Shown here: positions 38,438 through 46,346 of the stretch, piece by piece
Layout: the number at the start of each line of letters is the position of its first letter
Numbering within the stretch: the stretch's first letter is position 1
Assembly (NCBI RefSeq): GCF_008704995.1
Contig: NZ_CP023747.1
Location: forward strand, 6,916,001 to 6,980,000
Origin: Streptomyces nodosus
GTDB taxonomy: Bacteria > Actinomycetota > Actinomycetes > Streptomycetales > Streptomycetaceae
Length of the DNA stretch: 64,000 bases
Reading direction: 5' to 3'
Made by a program: the position numbers and the translations under genes
Notes under the pieces: model-generated
The model's input: the letters and a program-made list of their open reading frames with translations, nothing else
What the model was told of the DNA's origin: nothing
The model's database searches: none

Positions 38438-39025
38438 TCAGCCCTGTGCCCCGGCCGATCGGATCGCGTCCTTCGTCCGGTCGATCAGGGACGCCAGGGG
38501 GCCGACGGCCCACTGCGCCATCGGCGAGCCCGCCGTGGTGGGATGCGGATGGGTGGGCGCGATCTTCTCCGCTGCCAGCAGTTGCTTCCCCATACGGATC
38601 AGCTGCTCCTCGGTGCGGCCCTCATGCACCGCGGGGAACTCCTCGCGCTCCTCGTTGTCGGCATGGTCGCTCACGGCTTTCTCGAACCGGGCCAGGAGGT
38701 CGTCGAACTCGGGACTGCTGACGTCCATCTTCTCCAGCCGGGCGAGAACCTTGCCGGCCTCCGCCTCCTCGTGGTTCCGCGCATCGGCTTCCGCACGCCC
38801 GGCGGTGGCACCGGCGACCGGCCGTACGATCATCTCCTCCGCGGTCTCATGCACCGCGAGGACCGCGCGCAGTTCATCGAAGGCCTGCTGTTTGTGCCGG
38901 CCCTCAGCGCTCTTGACGTCGTCGAACAGATCCCTGATGCGCGCGTGCTGCTGAAGGAGGAGCCCGACCACGTCATCGGCCGGCAGCTTCGCCGCCTGGG
39001 CCCGTTCCTGCTCCGCTGTACTCAT
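38438..39025 (-). CDS. Hemerythrin-like (DUF5670/HHE) domain protein
   Basis: 195 residues from ATG 39025 (GAAGGA upstream). HHE cation-binding pattern: LLLQQHARIRDLFDDVKSAE, VLAVHETAEEMIVRPVA, ARNHEEAEAGKVLARLEKMD and SDHADNEEREEFPAV supply the His/Glu ligands of a di-iron four-helix bundle. Such proteins sense or store O2, NO or iron. Its position immediately ahead of the catalase gene suggests a joint oxidative-stress role. Confidence 0.9.
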   Translation of the reverse strand: MSTAEQERAQAAKLPADDVVGLLLQQHARIRDLFDDVKSAEGRHKQQAFDELRAVLAVHETAEEMIVRPVAGATAGRAEADARNHEEAEAGKVLARLEKMDVSSPEFDDLLARFEKAVSDHADNEEREEFPAVHEGRTEEQLIRMGKQLLAAEKIAPTHPHPTTAGSPMAQWAVGPLASLIDRTKDAIRSAGAQG

Positions 39026-39176
39026 CGCAGTGTCCTTCGTTCCATGGGCGTACTGCCTGATTTCCGGGCTTCGCCACGGGTAGCCCCAAAGACACCGTCC
39101 AAACCTCGACGGAGAACGGAGGCGGTTTCGGCGCATGTGCCGTCGCGCCCTGGGCCGTACCACCGCTTCGGCGGGC

Positions 39177-39219
39177 CGCCTCCGAGTCGCTGGACCAGAT
39201 GGTCATGGACTCGGAGGCG
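39177..39219 (-). terminator. Hairpin after the amylase gene
   Basis: CGCCTCCGAGTC (39177-39188) pairs perfectly with 39208-39219: 12 bp and a 19-nt loop, 28 bp beyond the amylase stop on its strand. Confidence 0.65.
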
Positions 39220-39246
39220 ACCCGCCAGGGGCCGCGCGGGACGAGA

Positions 39247-40947
39247 TCAGCTGCGCCAGGTGTCGTCGAGGGCGAGCTTCCCCGACGAGGGCACGGTCGC
39301 GGTGCGGTTGGCACCGGACTCCCAGGTGACGTTCCCGCCGGCGTCCTTGCGGATGTACTTGTACTGGAACGGTGTTCCGGCCAGCAGGCTCACGTCGAGC
39401 TTCCAGACGGGATAACTCGCCGAGCTCATCAGCAGCGCCTTGGAGGTGTCCCAGCCACCGAGCGCGGACACGTCCCCGACGAGGTGGATGTTCTGTCCCG
39501 GGACGGTCGTGGCGTTCACGGCGAAGGAGGTCGCGGCGGCCGGGGTGGTAGTGCCGCCGCCGCAGGGGGCGCCGGTGTAGAGGGCGAGGGCGTCACCCGC
39601 GCCCACGGTGGCGGAGACCCTGCCGTCCGAGCCGACGGTGTAGGCGGCGCCGCCGTGCTGGACGTCGCAGTAGGTGCCCGCCGGCAGCGAGGTCTGGAAC
39701 GTCTGGCTGATCGAGCCGCCTTCGTGGTTGATGACGACATAGCCCTTGCTGCCGCGGCCGAAGGCGATGGCGTTGTTGCCGTTGGACCACCAGTTGGTCA
39801 CGCCCGTGCCGGCGACGGCATTGCGGAAGCCGACCATTCCCGCGATCTGCGGCCAGGCGTGCTGGCACTTCCAGCCGTTGCTGTAGCAGGCGTTGACCTG
39901 ACCGCCGGCGGGCGGGCCCGCGTCGTTGTCGGAGAACTCGTAGCCGGAGTAGACATTGGGCGAGCCGTAGGGCCAGGCCAGCATGTAGACGTTGGCCAGG
40001 GTATAGGTGTTGCCGTTCTTGTAGTTGAGGGTGGAGCCGTTGCGTTCGGTGTCCCAGTTGTCCACGAAGGTGCGGGCCTTGGCACCGGGCAGATAGCCCG
40101 CGCCCCACGACTCGCCCCACTGGCTGAGGTAGGACAGCTTCTCCGAGGTGAAGATCCGCTTCAGGTCATAGGCGCCCTGGAACGCGTCCACGTCGCCGGT
40201 GCCCTGGTACTCGCTCGGCTGTACGGCCTCGCCGGCGCCGTAGATGACCTCCTGGGCCCAGTAGACGCCCGGGTTGCTCAGCTTGGACTTGATGCCCGCC
40301 AGGTCCGCGGCCGCCATGTGCTTGGCGGCGTCGACGCGGAACCCGTCCACGCCGAGTGAGATCAGATGGTTCAGATACCCGGCGATGGTGGAACGGACGT
40401 AGTCGCTGCCGGTGTCCAGGTCGGCCAGGCCGACGAGTTCACAGTTCTGGACGTTGGTGCGGTCCTGGTAGTTGGTGATGTCCTGACGGCAGGAGTGGAA
40501 GTCCTGGTTCTGGTAGTAGCCGGGGTAGTTGTACTTGGTGTAGCTGGTGCCGGCCGTGCCGGTGCCCGATCCGGCGGACATGTGGTTGATGACCGCGTCG
40601 GCGACGACCTTCACACCGGCACGGTGGCAGGTGCTGATCATGTCCTTGAAGTCGGACTCGCTCCCCAGCCGGTTCTGCAGTTTGTAGCTGACCGGCTGGT
40701 AGGAGGTCCACCACTGCCCGCCCTGGATGTTCTCGGTGGCGGGGGAGACTTCGACATAGCCGTAGCCGGCCGGACCCAGTTGGTCGGTGCAGGCGGTGGC
40801 GACCGACTTCCAGTTCCACTGGAACAGCGTGGCGGTGACGTCCTTGGTGCCGGGCGGCGCAGCGCTCGCCCGGCCCTGAGGAACGCCGACCAGCCCCGCC
40901 GCGGCGACCAGCGCGGCGAGGGCTCCGCTGACGACGCGGGATCTCAT
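39247..40947 (-). CDS. Secreted alpha-amylase (GH13) with CBM20 starch-binding domain
   Basis: 566 residues from ATG 40947 (AAGGAG upstream). A signal peptide (RSRVVSGALAALVAAAGLVG, ending near ASA) precedes a GH13 barrel: DAVINH, GFRVDAAKHM (nucleophile Asp), YWAQEVIYG (acid/base Glu) and FVDNWDTERNG, the usual Streptomyces form of FVDNHD. The C-terminal ~100 residues are a CBM20 (NIHLVGDVSALGGWDTSKAL, VWKLDVSLLAGTPFQYKYI). It hydrolyses extracellular starch. A palindromic CTTGCAG-type operator lies about 170 bp upstream. Confidence 0.96.
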   Translation of the reverse strand: MRSRVVSGALAALVAAAGLVGVPQGRASAAPPGTKDVTATLFQWNWKSVATACTDQLGPAGYGYVEVSPATENIQGGQWWTSYQPVSYKLQNRLGSESDFKDMISTCHRAGVKVVADAVINHMSAGSGTGTAGTSYTKYNYPGYYQNQDFHSCRQDITNYQDRTNVQNCELVGLADLDTGSDYVRSTIAGYLNHLISLGVDGFRVDAAKHMAAADLAGIKSKLSNPGVYWAQEVIYGAGEAVQPSEYQGTGDVDAFQGAYDLKRIFTSEKLSYLSQWGESWGAGYLPGAKARTFVDNWDTERNGSTLNYKNGNTYTLANVYMLAWPYGSPNVYSGYEFSDNDAGPPAGGQVNACYSNGWKCQHAWPQIAGMVGFRNAVAGTGVTNWWSNGNNAIAFGRGSKGYVVINHEGGSISQTFQTSLPAGTYCDVQHGGAAYTVGSDGRVSATVGAGDALALYTGAPCGGGTTTPAAATSFAVNATTVPGQNIHLVGDVSALGGWDTSKALLMSSASYPVWKLDVSLLAGTPFQYKYIRKDAGGNVTWESGANRTATVPSSGKLALDDTWRS

Positions 40948-41117
40948 GTGCGGCTCCTTCGGGTGTACGGACATGGGGGGTGATCCGGGCAGGCGGCGGC
41001 CATGAACGATCCCGGCCACCGACGGCAAATGGGCCCCGTACACAGGGGATTCGCGGAGGAGCCTCCCGCCGGGGAGGTGTACGCGTCAACCACTCTGACA
41101 GAGATTTCTGCGACTTT

Positions 41118-41133
41118 CTGCAAGAGCTTGCAG
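41118..41133. promoter_or_regulatory. Palindromic operator upstream of alpha-amylase
   Basis: CTGCAAGAGCTTGCAG is a perfect inverted repeat with 7-bp arms around AG. The heptamer CTTGCAG is the known element for glucose repression and maltose induction of Streptomyces amylase and mal genes, bound by the MalR/Reg1 regulator. Site recognised by sequence; binding is inferred. Confidence 0.75.
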
Positions 41134-41390
41134 TCGCGACAAGGGCCGGACACTTCTCCGCCTCTACGCCTGCGCGGAGGCGACGACCGGGCATTGCCGG
41201 TGACCGCGGCCGACCCGCGGCGACACTCGTCCGTATGGCCGTGGTGACAGGCAGTTCCCCGCGAAGCGGCCGCCCTGGCACAGCCGTCGACGAAGGGCCG
41301 TGACGGGCCATGACGGGTGGTGGCGGGCGCATCGCCGCGCAGGCGACCACGGCCTCCACTCGGGAAACGGGGCGCATCGTTACAGTTCGC

Positions 41391-41509
41391 CGACGCCCGA
41401 CGCCCGACGCCCGACGCCCGACGCCCGACGCCCGACGCCCGACGCCCGACGCCCGACGCCCGACGCCCGACGCCCGACGCCCGACGCCCGACACCCGACA
41501 CCCGACACC
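41391..41509. repeat. 17-copy 7-bp tandem repeat (minisatellite)
   Basis: Fourteen uninterrupted copies of CGACGCC (41391-41488) followed by three copies of the variant CGACACC (41489-41509), ending in a degenerate CGACTTC. Total 119 bp. The unit length is not a multiple of three, and the repeat lies downstream of the LacI gene stop, so it is non-coding. Slippage should make copy number vary between strains. Confidence 0.95.
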
Positions 41510-41585
41510 CGACTTCCGCGCAGCGGCCACGGCCGGTGCACCGCTCCCGCGGTGAGCGGCGTGCCCAGGCCTTCTGCCGCGCCCG

Positions 41586-42599
41586 TCAGGACGACTCGCG
41601 CACCACCAGCTCCGTCGGCAGGGTCACCTGCTGCCGGTCTGCGCCGTGCAGAGTGATGTCCGTGAGTATCCGGGCCATCGTGCGGCCCACCTCCTCCACC
41701 GGCTGGCGCACCGTCGTCAGGGGCGGGTCGGTGTGACGGGCGAGGATGGAGTCCTCGAAGCCGACGACGGCGATGTCACCGGGTACCTGCCGTCGGCTGC
41801 GGCGCAGTTCGGCCAGGGCGCCGACGGCCATGAGGTCGGAGGCGGCGAAGACGGCGTCCAGGTCCGGGATGCGTTCGAGAAGCGAACGCATCGCACGGAC
41901 GCCACCTTCCAAGGTGAAGTCGCCCACTTCGACGAGGAGTTCACTTGCGGGCACCCCCGCCTCCTGGTGGGCGGTGCGCCAGCCGGCGAGTCGGCTGCGG
42001 CCGACGTCCATGTCCAGCGGCCCGGTGATGGTGGCGATCTTCGTCCTCCCGCGGCCCAGCAGGTGCCGGACCGCCTCGGCGGCTCCGCCGGCATTGTCGG
42101 ACCCCACATAGCTCAACCGCTCGTCCGCACCGCGGCGTCCGGCCAGCACGGTGGGCAGGCCCATGTCCTCGAGCATGCCCGGCAGTTGGTCGTCGGCATG
42201 GACGGAGACCAGAAGGACGCCGTCGACGCGGCGTGTCGCCACCGACTCGGTCAGCTGGTCCCGTTCGGCCTGGTCGCGGACCAGCATCAGCTGCAGCTGG
42301 GTCCGGCTCTCGGCGAGCGCCGCGCTGACCCCTCGGATCAGCGCGGCGAAGAACGGCTCCGAACCGAGCCGGCTCTCGGATTCCGGGATCACCAGGGCCA
42401 CCGAGTTGGTACGGCTGGTCACCAGGCCGCGGGCGACCGAGTCGGGGACGTAGTTGAGCTCCTTGATCGCCGCAAGGACCCTGGACCGTGCGTCCGCACT
42501 CACCAGATCCGAGCCGTTGACGACCCGCGACACCGTGGTCCGCCCGACACCGGCACGGGCGGCGACCGTTTTGATCGTAGGACGGCGGTTGCCAGCCAT
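41586..42599 (-). CDS. LacI family repressor (CebR-like)
   Basis: 337 residues from ATG 42599 (GAAGGGAA upstream). LacI HTH: PTIKTVAARAGVGRTTVSRV then VNGSDLVSADARSRVLAAI, followed by the hinge VPDSVARGLVTSRTNSVALV and a sugar-binding type periplasmic fold. It is divergent from a CebEFG-like transporter-glucosidase operon. Two TGGGAACGTTCCCA operators lie in the gap, so it probably represses that operon and is released by a beta-linked oligosaccharide such as cellobiose. Confidence 0.92.
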   Translation of the reverse strand: MAGNRRPTIKTVAARAGVGRTTVSRVVNGSDLVSADARSRVLAAIKELNYVPDSVARGLVTSRTNSVALVIPESESRLGSEPFFAALIRGVSAALAESRTQLQLMLVRDQAERDQLTESVATRRVDGVLLVSVHADDQLPGMLEDMGLPTVLAGRRGADERLSYVGSDNAGGAAEAVRHLLGRGRTKIATITGPLDMDVGRSRLAGWRTAHQEAGVPASELLVEVGDFTLEGGVRAMRSLLERIPDLDAVFAASDLMAVGALAELRRSRRQVPGDIAVVGFEDSILARHTDPPLTTVRQPVEEVGRTMARILTDITLHGADRQQVTLPTELVVRESS

Positions 42600-42786
42600 G
42601 TGCTTCCCTTCTCGGCAGCCGCGGCGACGCGAGCCGCAGGGTGACCAGCGGCAATTCTTGCAGACACCGCCCTGGTGGAGCACCCCCACGAGCCCGGACG
42701 ATCATGCACCGGGCCCCTCGGCCGGTCGCCGGTTGCGTTCAAGTCATTGACATACGGGTGAGTCGGCGCGAGTCTTCGAGGCGGCG

Positions 42787-42823
42787 GTGGGAACGTTCCC
42801 ACCCCGCATTGGGAACGTTCCCA
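42787..42823. promoter_or_regulatory. Pair of LacI-type operators in front of the sugar ABC operon
   Basis: GTGGGAACGTTCCCAC (42787-42802) and TGGGAACGTTCCCA (42810-42823) are perfect palindromes whose centres are 22 bp apart, about two helical turns. They differ from the known CebR box TGGGAGCGCTCCCA only at two symmetrical central positions. They lie 77-113 bp before the binding-protein start. Confidence 0.85.
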
Positions 42824-42899
42824 TCATTCGCCAGAGCCGCTGTGGTCATCGCGGAACGCATCAATCCGATGTGTCGGCGTCGCCGCTAGGAGGAGATCC

Positions 42900-44204
42900 A
42901 TGAGCAGTCTCGGTTCGATGCGCGCGAAGACGGTCGCGGCAGCCGCGGCCGCCGCCGCGCTGTTACTGGTCGTCGGCTGCAGCAGTAACGACTCGACCAC
43001 GGGTGGCAGCAAGAAGGACGGCAAGGTCGTCATCACCATGGGCATGTACGGGGTGATGGGCTTCAAGGAGTCGGGCCTTCTGGAGCAGTACGAGAAGGAG
43101 CACCCCGACGTCACGATCAAGGCCGAGATAGCCGGTGACGAGCAGACGTACTACACCGCGCTGCAGACGCATCTGGCCGCCGGGGACGGCCTGAAGGACA
43201 TCCAGGGCATCGAGATCGGCCGGGCCAGGGAGATCGCCGAGACCCGGGCCGACAAGTTCGCGGACTTCTCCAAGGCGGGGGGCACCGACCACTTCCTGCC
43301 CTGGAAGCAGTCCCAGATCACCACCGAGGACGGCAAGGTCCTGGGTCTCGGCACCGACAGCGGCGCGATGGCCGTCTGCTACCGCAAGGACTACTTCGAG
43401 AAGGCCGGTCTGCCCACCGACCGCGACAAGGTCTCCCAGCTGTGGGCCGGTGACTGGAAGAAGTACGTCGACGTCGGCCGTACCTTCAAGAAGAATTTCC
43501 AGGGCGGCCGGGTGGCGTACATGGACTCGGTCAGCGGCCTGTTCAACGCCATGGTCTACGGCTACTCCGAGCAGTACTACGACGAGCAGGGCAAGCTGAT
43601 CTATGACAAGAACCCGGCCGTCAAGGAAGCCTGGAACCTCTCCGCCGATGCCGCCGATGCCGGACTGAGCGCCAAGCTCCGTCAGTTCCAGCCGGGTTGG
43701 GACCCGGGCCTGGCCAACGGCACCTTCGCCACCGCGGTGTGCCCCGCGTGGATGCTCAGCCACATCAGTGAGAAGGCCGGCGAGCAGAACAAGGGCAAAT
43801 GGGATGTGGCACAGGCCCCCAAGGGAGCCAACTGGGGTGGCTCCTTCCTCGGTGTGGTGAACGCCAGCCCGGTGAAGAAGGAGGCCCAGGACCTCGTCGC
43901 ATGGCTGACCGCGCCGGAGCAGCAGGCCACCATCTTCAAGAAGCTGGGCAACCTGCCTTCCTCGAAGGAGGCGTTGGACCGGGAGGACGTTAAGAACGTT
44001 ACCTCGGAATACTTCAGCGACGCACCGATCGGCCAGATCTTCGGCGCCGCCGCGAAGGAGATCCCGGACAAGCAGATCCTCGGCCGCAAGGACGGCGCGA
44101 TCAAGGACACCTTCACCCGGGGACTGGTGCTGGTCGAGCAGGGCACCGCGCGTGACAAGGCGTGGAACACCACCGTGGAGCGCATCGGGAAGGCCGTCGG
44201 CTGA
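42900..44204 (+). CDS. Sugar ABC transporter substrate-binding lipoprotein (CebE-like)
   Basis: 434 residues. Lipoprotein signal: AAAAAAALLLVVGCSSND, with Cys at about 24 as lipidation site. A type 1 periplasmic-binding fold follows (VVITMGMYGVMGFKESGLL; HLAAGDGLKDIQGIEIGRAR; LGTDSGAMAVCYRKDYFEKA). The opening resembles CebE of cellobiose/cellotriose systems. AGGAG precedes ATG 42900. It captures an oligosaccharide outside the membrane for the two permeases downstream. Confidence 0.93.
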   Translation: MSSLGSMRAKTVAAAAAAAALLLVVGCSSNDSTTGGSKKDGKVVITMGMYGVMGFKESGLLEQYEKEHPDVTIKAEIAGDEQTYYTALQTHLAAGDGLKDIQGIEIGRAREIAETRADKFADFSKAGGTDHFLPWKQSQITTEDGKVLGLGTDSGAMAVCYRKDYFEKAGLPTDRDKVSQLWAGDWKKYVDVGRTFKKNFQGGRVAYMDSVSGLFNAMVYGYSEQYYDEQGKLIYDKNPAVKEAWNLSADAADAGLSAKLRQFQPGWDPGLANGTFATAVCPAWMLSHISEKAGEQNKGKWDVAQAPKGANWGGSFLGVVNASPVKKEAQDLVAWLTAPEQQATIFKKLGNLPSSKEALDREDVKNVTSEYFSDAPIGQIFGAAAKEIPDKQILGRKDGAIKDTFTRGLVLVEQGTARDKAWNTTVERIGKAVG

Positions 44205-44223
44205 CCTGCCGAGCCTCCGGCCG

Positions 44224-44255
44224 CCCGGGCCCGCACGCCTGCGGGCGGGCCCGGG
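44224..44255 (+). promoter_or_regulatory. Intercistronic hairpin after the binding-protein gene
   Basis: CCCGGGCCCG (44224-44233) pairs with 44246-44255: a perfect 10-bp stem and 12-nt loop. Hairpins at this point commonly stabilise the binding-protein message or reduce read-through, giving more lipoprotein than permease. Confidence 0.5.
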
Positions 44256-44290
44256 CCGGCTGACACACCCGCCCTCAGGAAGGAAGTCCG

Positions 44291-45289
44291 GTGGCCACCT
44301 CCACCCCCAAGGCCCTGGCCGGCGAGGAGCGTCCGAGCCCGTCCCCGAAGTCGGGCGGCCAGGGCACCGGCCGAAGCCGGCGCAGCGCGCTGCTGCACCG
44401 GTTGGACGTCAAGGGCGCGCCGTACACGTTCGTCGCGCCGTTCTTCGTCATCTTCGCCGCGTTCAGTTTCTATCCCCTCGTCTACACGTCGTGGATCTCC
44501 CTGCACCGGGTCGAACTGGCCACTCTCGACTCGATGACTTGGCTGGGCCTCGACAACTACATCGCCCTCTGGAACGACTCCAGGTTCTGGAACGCGCTGC
44601 AGAACACCATCACCATCGGCATCATCTCCACGGTGCCGCAGCTGCTGATGGCGCTCGGTCTGGCGCATCTGCTCAACTACAAGATGCGCAATTCGCTCTT
44701 CTTCCGGGTGGCGTCGCTGGTCCCCTACGCCACCTCGGTCGGCGCCGCGGCTCTCGTGTTCACCATGCTCTTCGAACGCGACTTCGGCATGATCAACTGG
44801 GGGCTCGGCCTGGTCGGTCTGGGCCCGGTGGACTGGGAGGCCAACAAGTGGCCCGCCCAGCTCGCGATCTCCACCATCGTCATCTGGCGCTGGACCGGCT
44901 ACAACGCGCTGCTCTACCTGGCCGGCATGCAGGCCATCCCCGCCGAGCGGTACGAGGCGGCCTCCATCGACGGCGCCTCGCGGTGGAAGCAGTTCACCCA
45001 TGTCACCGTTCCCGGGATCCGCTCCACCATCGTCTTCACCATCGTGCTCTCCACGATCGGCGCGACCCAGCTCTTCGGTGAACCGCTGATCTTCGGCCAG
45101 GGACCGAACGGGGTCACCGGCGGTGCGGACAACCAGTACCAGACGCTGGGCCTGCTGCTGTACGAGGAGGGCTGGAACAACTACCAGATGGGGCGCGCGG
45201 CGGCGATCGCCTGGGCGATGTTCCTGCTGCTCGTGCTCGTCTTCGTGGTGCAGCGCATGATCGCGCGTCTGCGCTCCCGTACGTCCTGA
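44291..45289 (+). CDS. Sugar ABC transporter permease (CebF-like)
   Basis: 332 residues, start GTG 44291 after AGGAAG. Six membrane segments follow a polar N-terminus. The EAA loop is visible (EAASIDGASRWKQFTHVTVP). It is the MalF-type subunit of a carbohydrate importer. No ATPase gene is in the operon; such systems in Streptomyces use the shared ATPase MsiK encoded elsewhere. Confidence 0.93.
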   Translation: MATSTPKALAGEERPSPSPKSGGQGTGRSRRSALLHRLDVKGAPYTFVAPFFVIFAAFSFYPLVYTSWISLHRVELATLDSMTWLGLDNYIALWNDSRFWNALQNTITIGIISTVPQLLMALGLAHLLNYKMRNSLFFRVASLVPYATSVGAAALVFTMLFERDFGMINWGLGLVGLGPVDWEANKWPAQLAISTIVIWRWTGYNALLYLAGMQAIPAERYEAASIDGASRWKQFTHVTVPGIRSTIVFTIVLSTIGATQLFGEPLIFGQGPNGVTGGADNQYQTLGLLLYEEGWNNYQMGRAAAIAWAMFLLLVLVFVVQRMIARLRSRTS

Positions 45290-45301
45290 CCAGGAGCCGT
45301 C

Positions 45302-46222
45302 ATGACCACTGAAAGCCTCGCGGTCCGGACAGACACCCCGGTCCGGACCCCCATCGGGAAGACCCGACGCGGTGGCCGCCGGCTGCTGCGCCAGGGCGCC
45401 GGTCGCCAGCATCACGCGGGCCCGCTCGCCTATGTCCTGCTCGCCGTCATGGCGATCCTGTCCATCTTCCCGCTGTACTGGACGATGGTGGCGGCCTCCA
45501 CCGACAACACCCGGGTCAGCCAGACACCACCGCCGTTCCTGCCCGGCCCGAACCTGTTCAGCAACCTCGCCCGCGCCTGGGACGAGGCGGCGATGGGCAA
45601 AGCCATGATCAACAGTCTGATCGTGGCCGGAGTGATCGCCCTGTCCACGGTGCTGTTCGCGACGCTGGCGGGCTTCGCCTTCGCCAAGCTGCGGTTCAAG
45701 GGACGCAACGCCCTGCTGATGCTGGTGATCGGCACCATGCTGGTGCCGCCTCAACTGGGCGTCGTACCGCTGTTCATGATGATGTCCGAGCTCGGCTGGT
45801 CGCAGCAGCTGCCCGCCGTCATCTTCCCCACTCTGGTGAGCGCGGTCGGAGTGTTCTTCATGCGCCAGTACCTCTCGGAGGCACTGCCGGACGAGCTCGT
45901 CGAGGCCGGACGCGTGGACGGAGCACACTCGCTGCGGATCTTCTGGAGCATCGTCCTGCCCATCGCGCGCCCCGCGATGGCCGTCCTGTTCATGATCACG
46001 TTTGTGCAGGCGTGGAACGACTTCTTCTGGCCGTTCGTGGTGCTCGACATGAGCAACCCGACGGTTCCCGTCGCGCTCACCCAGCTCAGCGCCGGTTATG
46101 TCCGTGACCAGTCACTGATCATGGCGGGTGCCTTGCTCGGCACTCTGCCGTTGCTGGCGATGTTCATCGTCTTCGGCCGCCAGATCGTCGGCGGCATCAT
46201 GGCGGGCGCCGTCAAGGGCTGA
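45302..46222 (+). CDS. Sugar ABC transporter permease (CebG-like)
   Basis: 306 residues, 12 bp after the first permease gene. Six membrane segments and the EAA loop (EAGRVDGAHSLRIFWSIVLP) mark a MalG-type subunit. Together with the CebF-like protein it forms the membrane channel of the oligosaccharide importer. Confidence 0.93.
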   Translation: MTTESLAVRTDTPVRTPIGKTRRGGRRLLRQGAGRQHHAGPLAYVLLAVMAILSIFPLYWTMVAASTDNTRVSQTPPPFLPGPNLFSNLARAWDEAAMGKAMINSLIVAGVIALSTVLFATLAGFAFAKLRFKGRNALLMLVIGTMLVPPQLGVVPLFMMMSELGWSQQLPAVIFPTLVSAVGVFFMRQYLSEALPDELVEAGRVDGAHSLRIFWSIVLPIARPAMAVLFMITFVQAWNDFFWPFVVLDMSNPTVPVALTQLSAGYVRDQSLIMAGALLGTLPLLAMFIVFGRQIVGGIMAGAVKG

Positions 46223-46346
46223 GCCGCTCGCCGCCTCCGCGCCGGGCTCGGCCGCGGGCGCATCGACCCGGCGCGAGGGCATCGGGCCCCTCCACACCCG
46301 CCCGGACGCGCTCTCGCACGAACCACCCCCACTCGAAAGGACTCAC

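Larger units (their letters stand above)
40948..41585. other. Long intergenic region between amylase and LacI genes
   Basis: 638 bp between two leftward genes. It contains the amylase operator palindrome (41118-41133) and presumably its promoter. Further right is the 7-bp tandem repeat (41391-41509). The open frames seen here are by-products of the repeat; no real gene is visible. Confidence 0.6.

Noticed and set aside
41391..41509. CRISPR-like array
   Set aside because: The 7-bp units are contiguous with no spacers and no cas genes nearby.
41300..41736. Several overlapping frames with repeated DARRPTP or ASGVGRR units
   Set aside because: All come from the 7-bp tandem array read in different frames; no frame has a start signal or non-repeat homology.
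43682..45928. Leftward frame of 748 codons opposite the sugar permeases
   Set aside because: Antisense shadow without domains; the rightward permeases carry EAA loops and ribosome sites.
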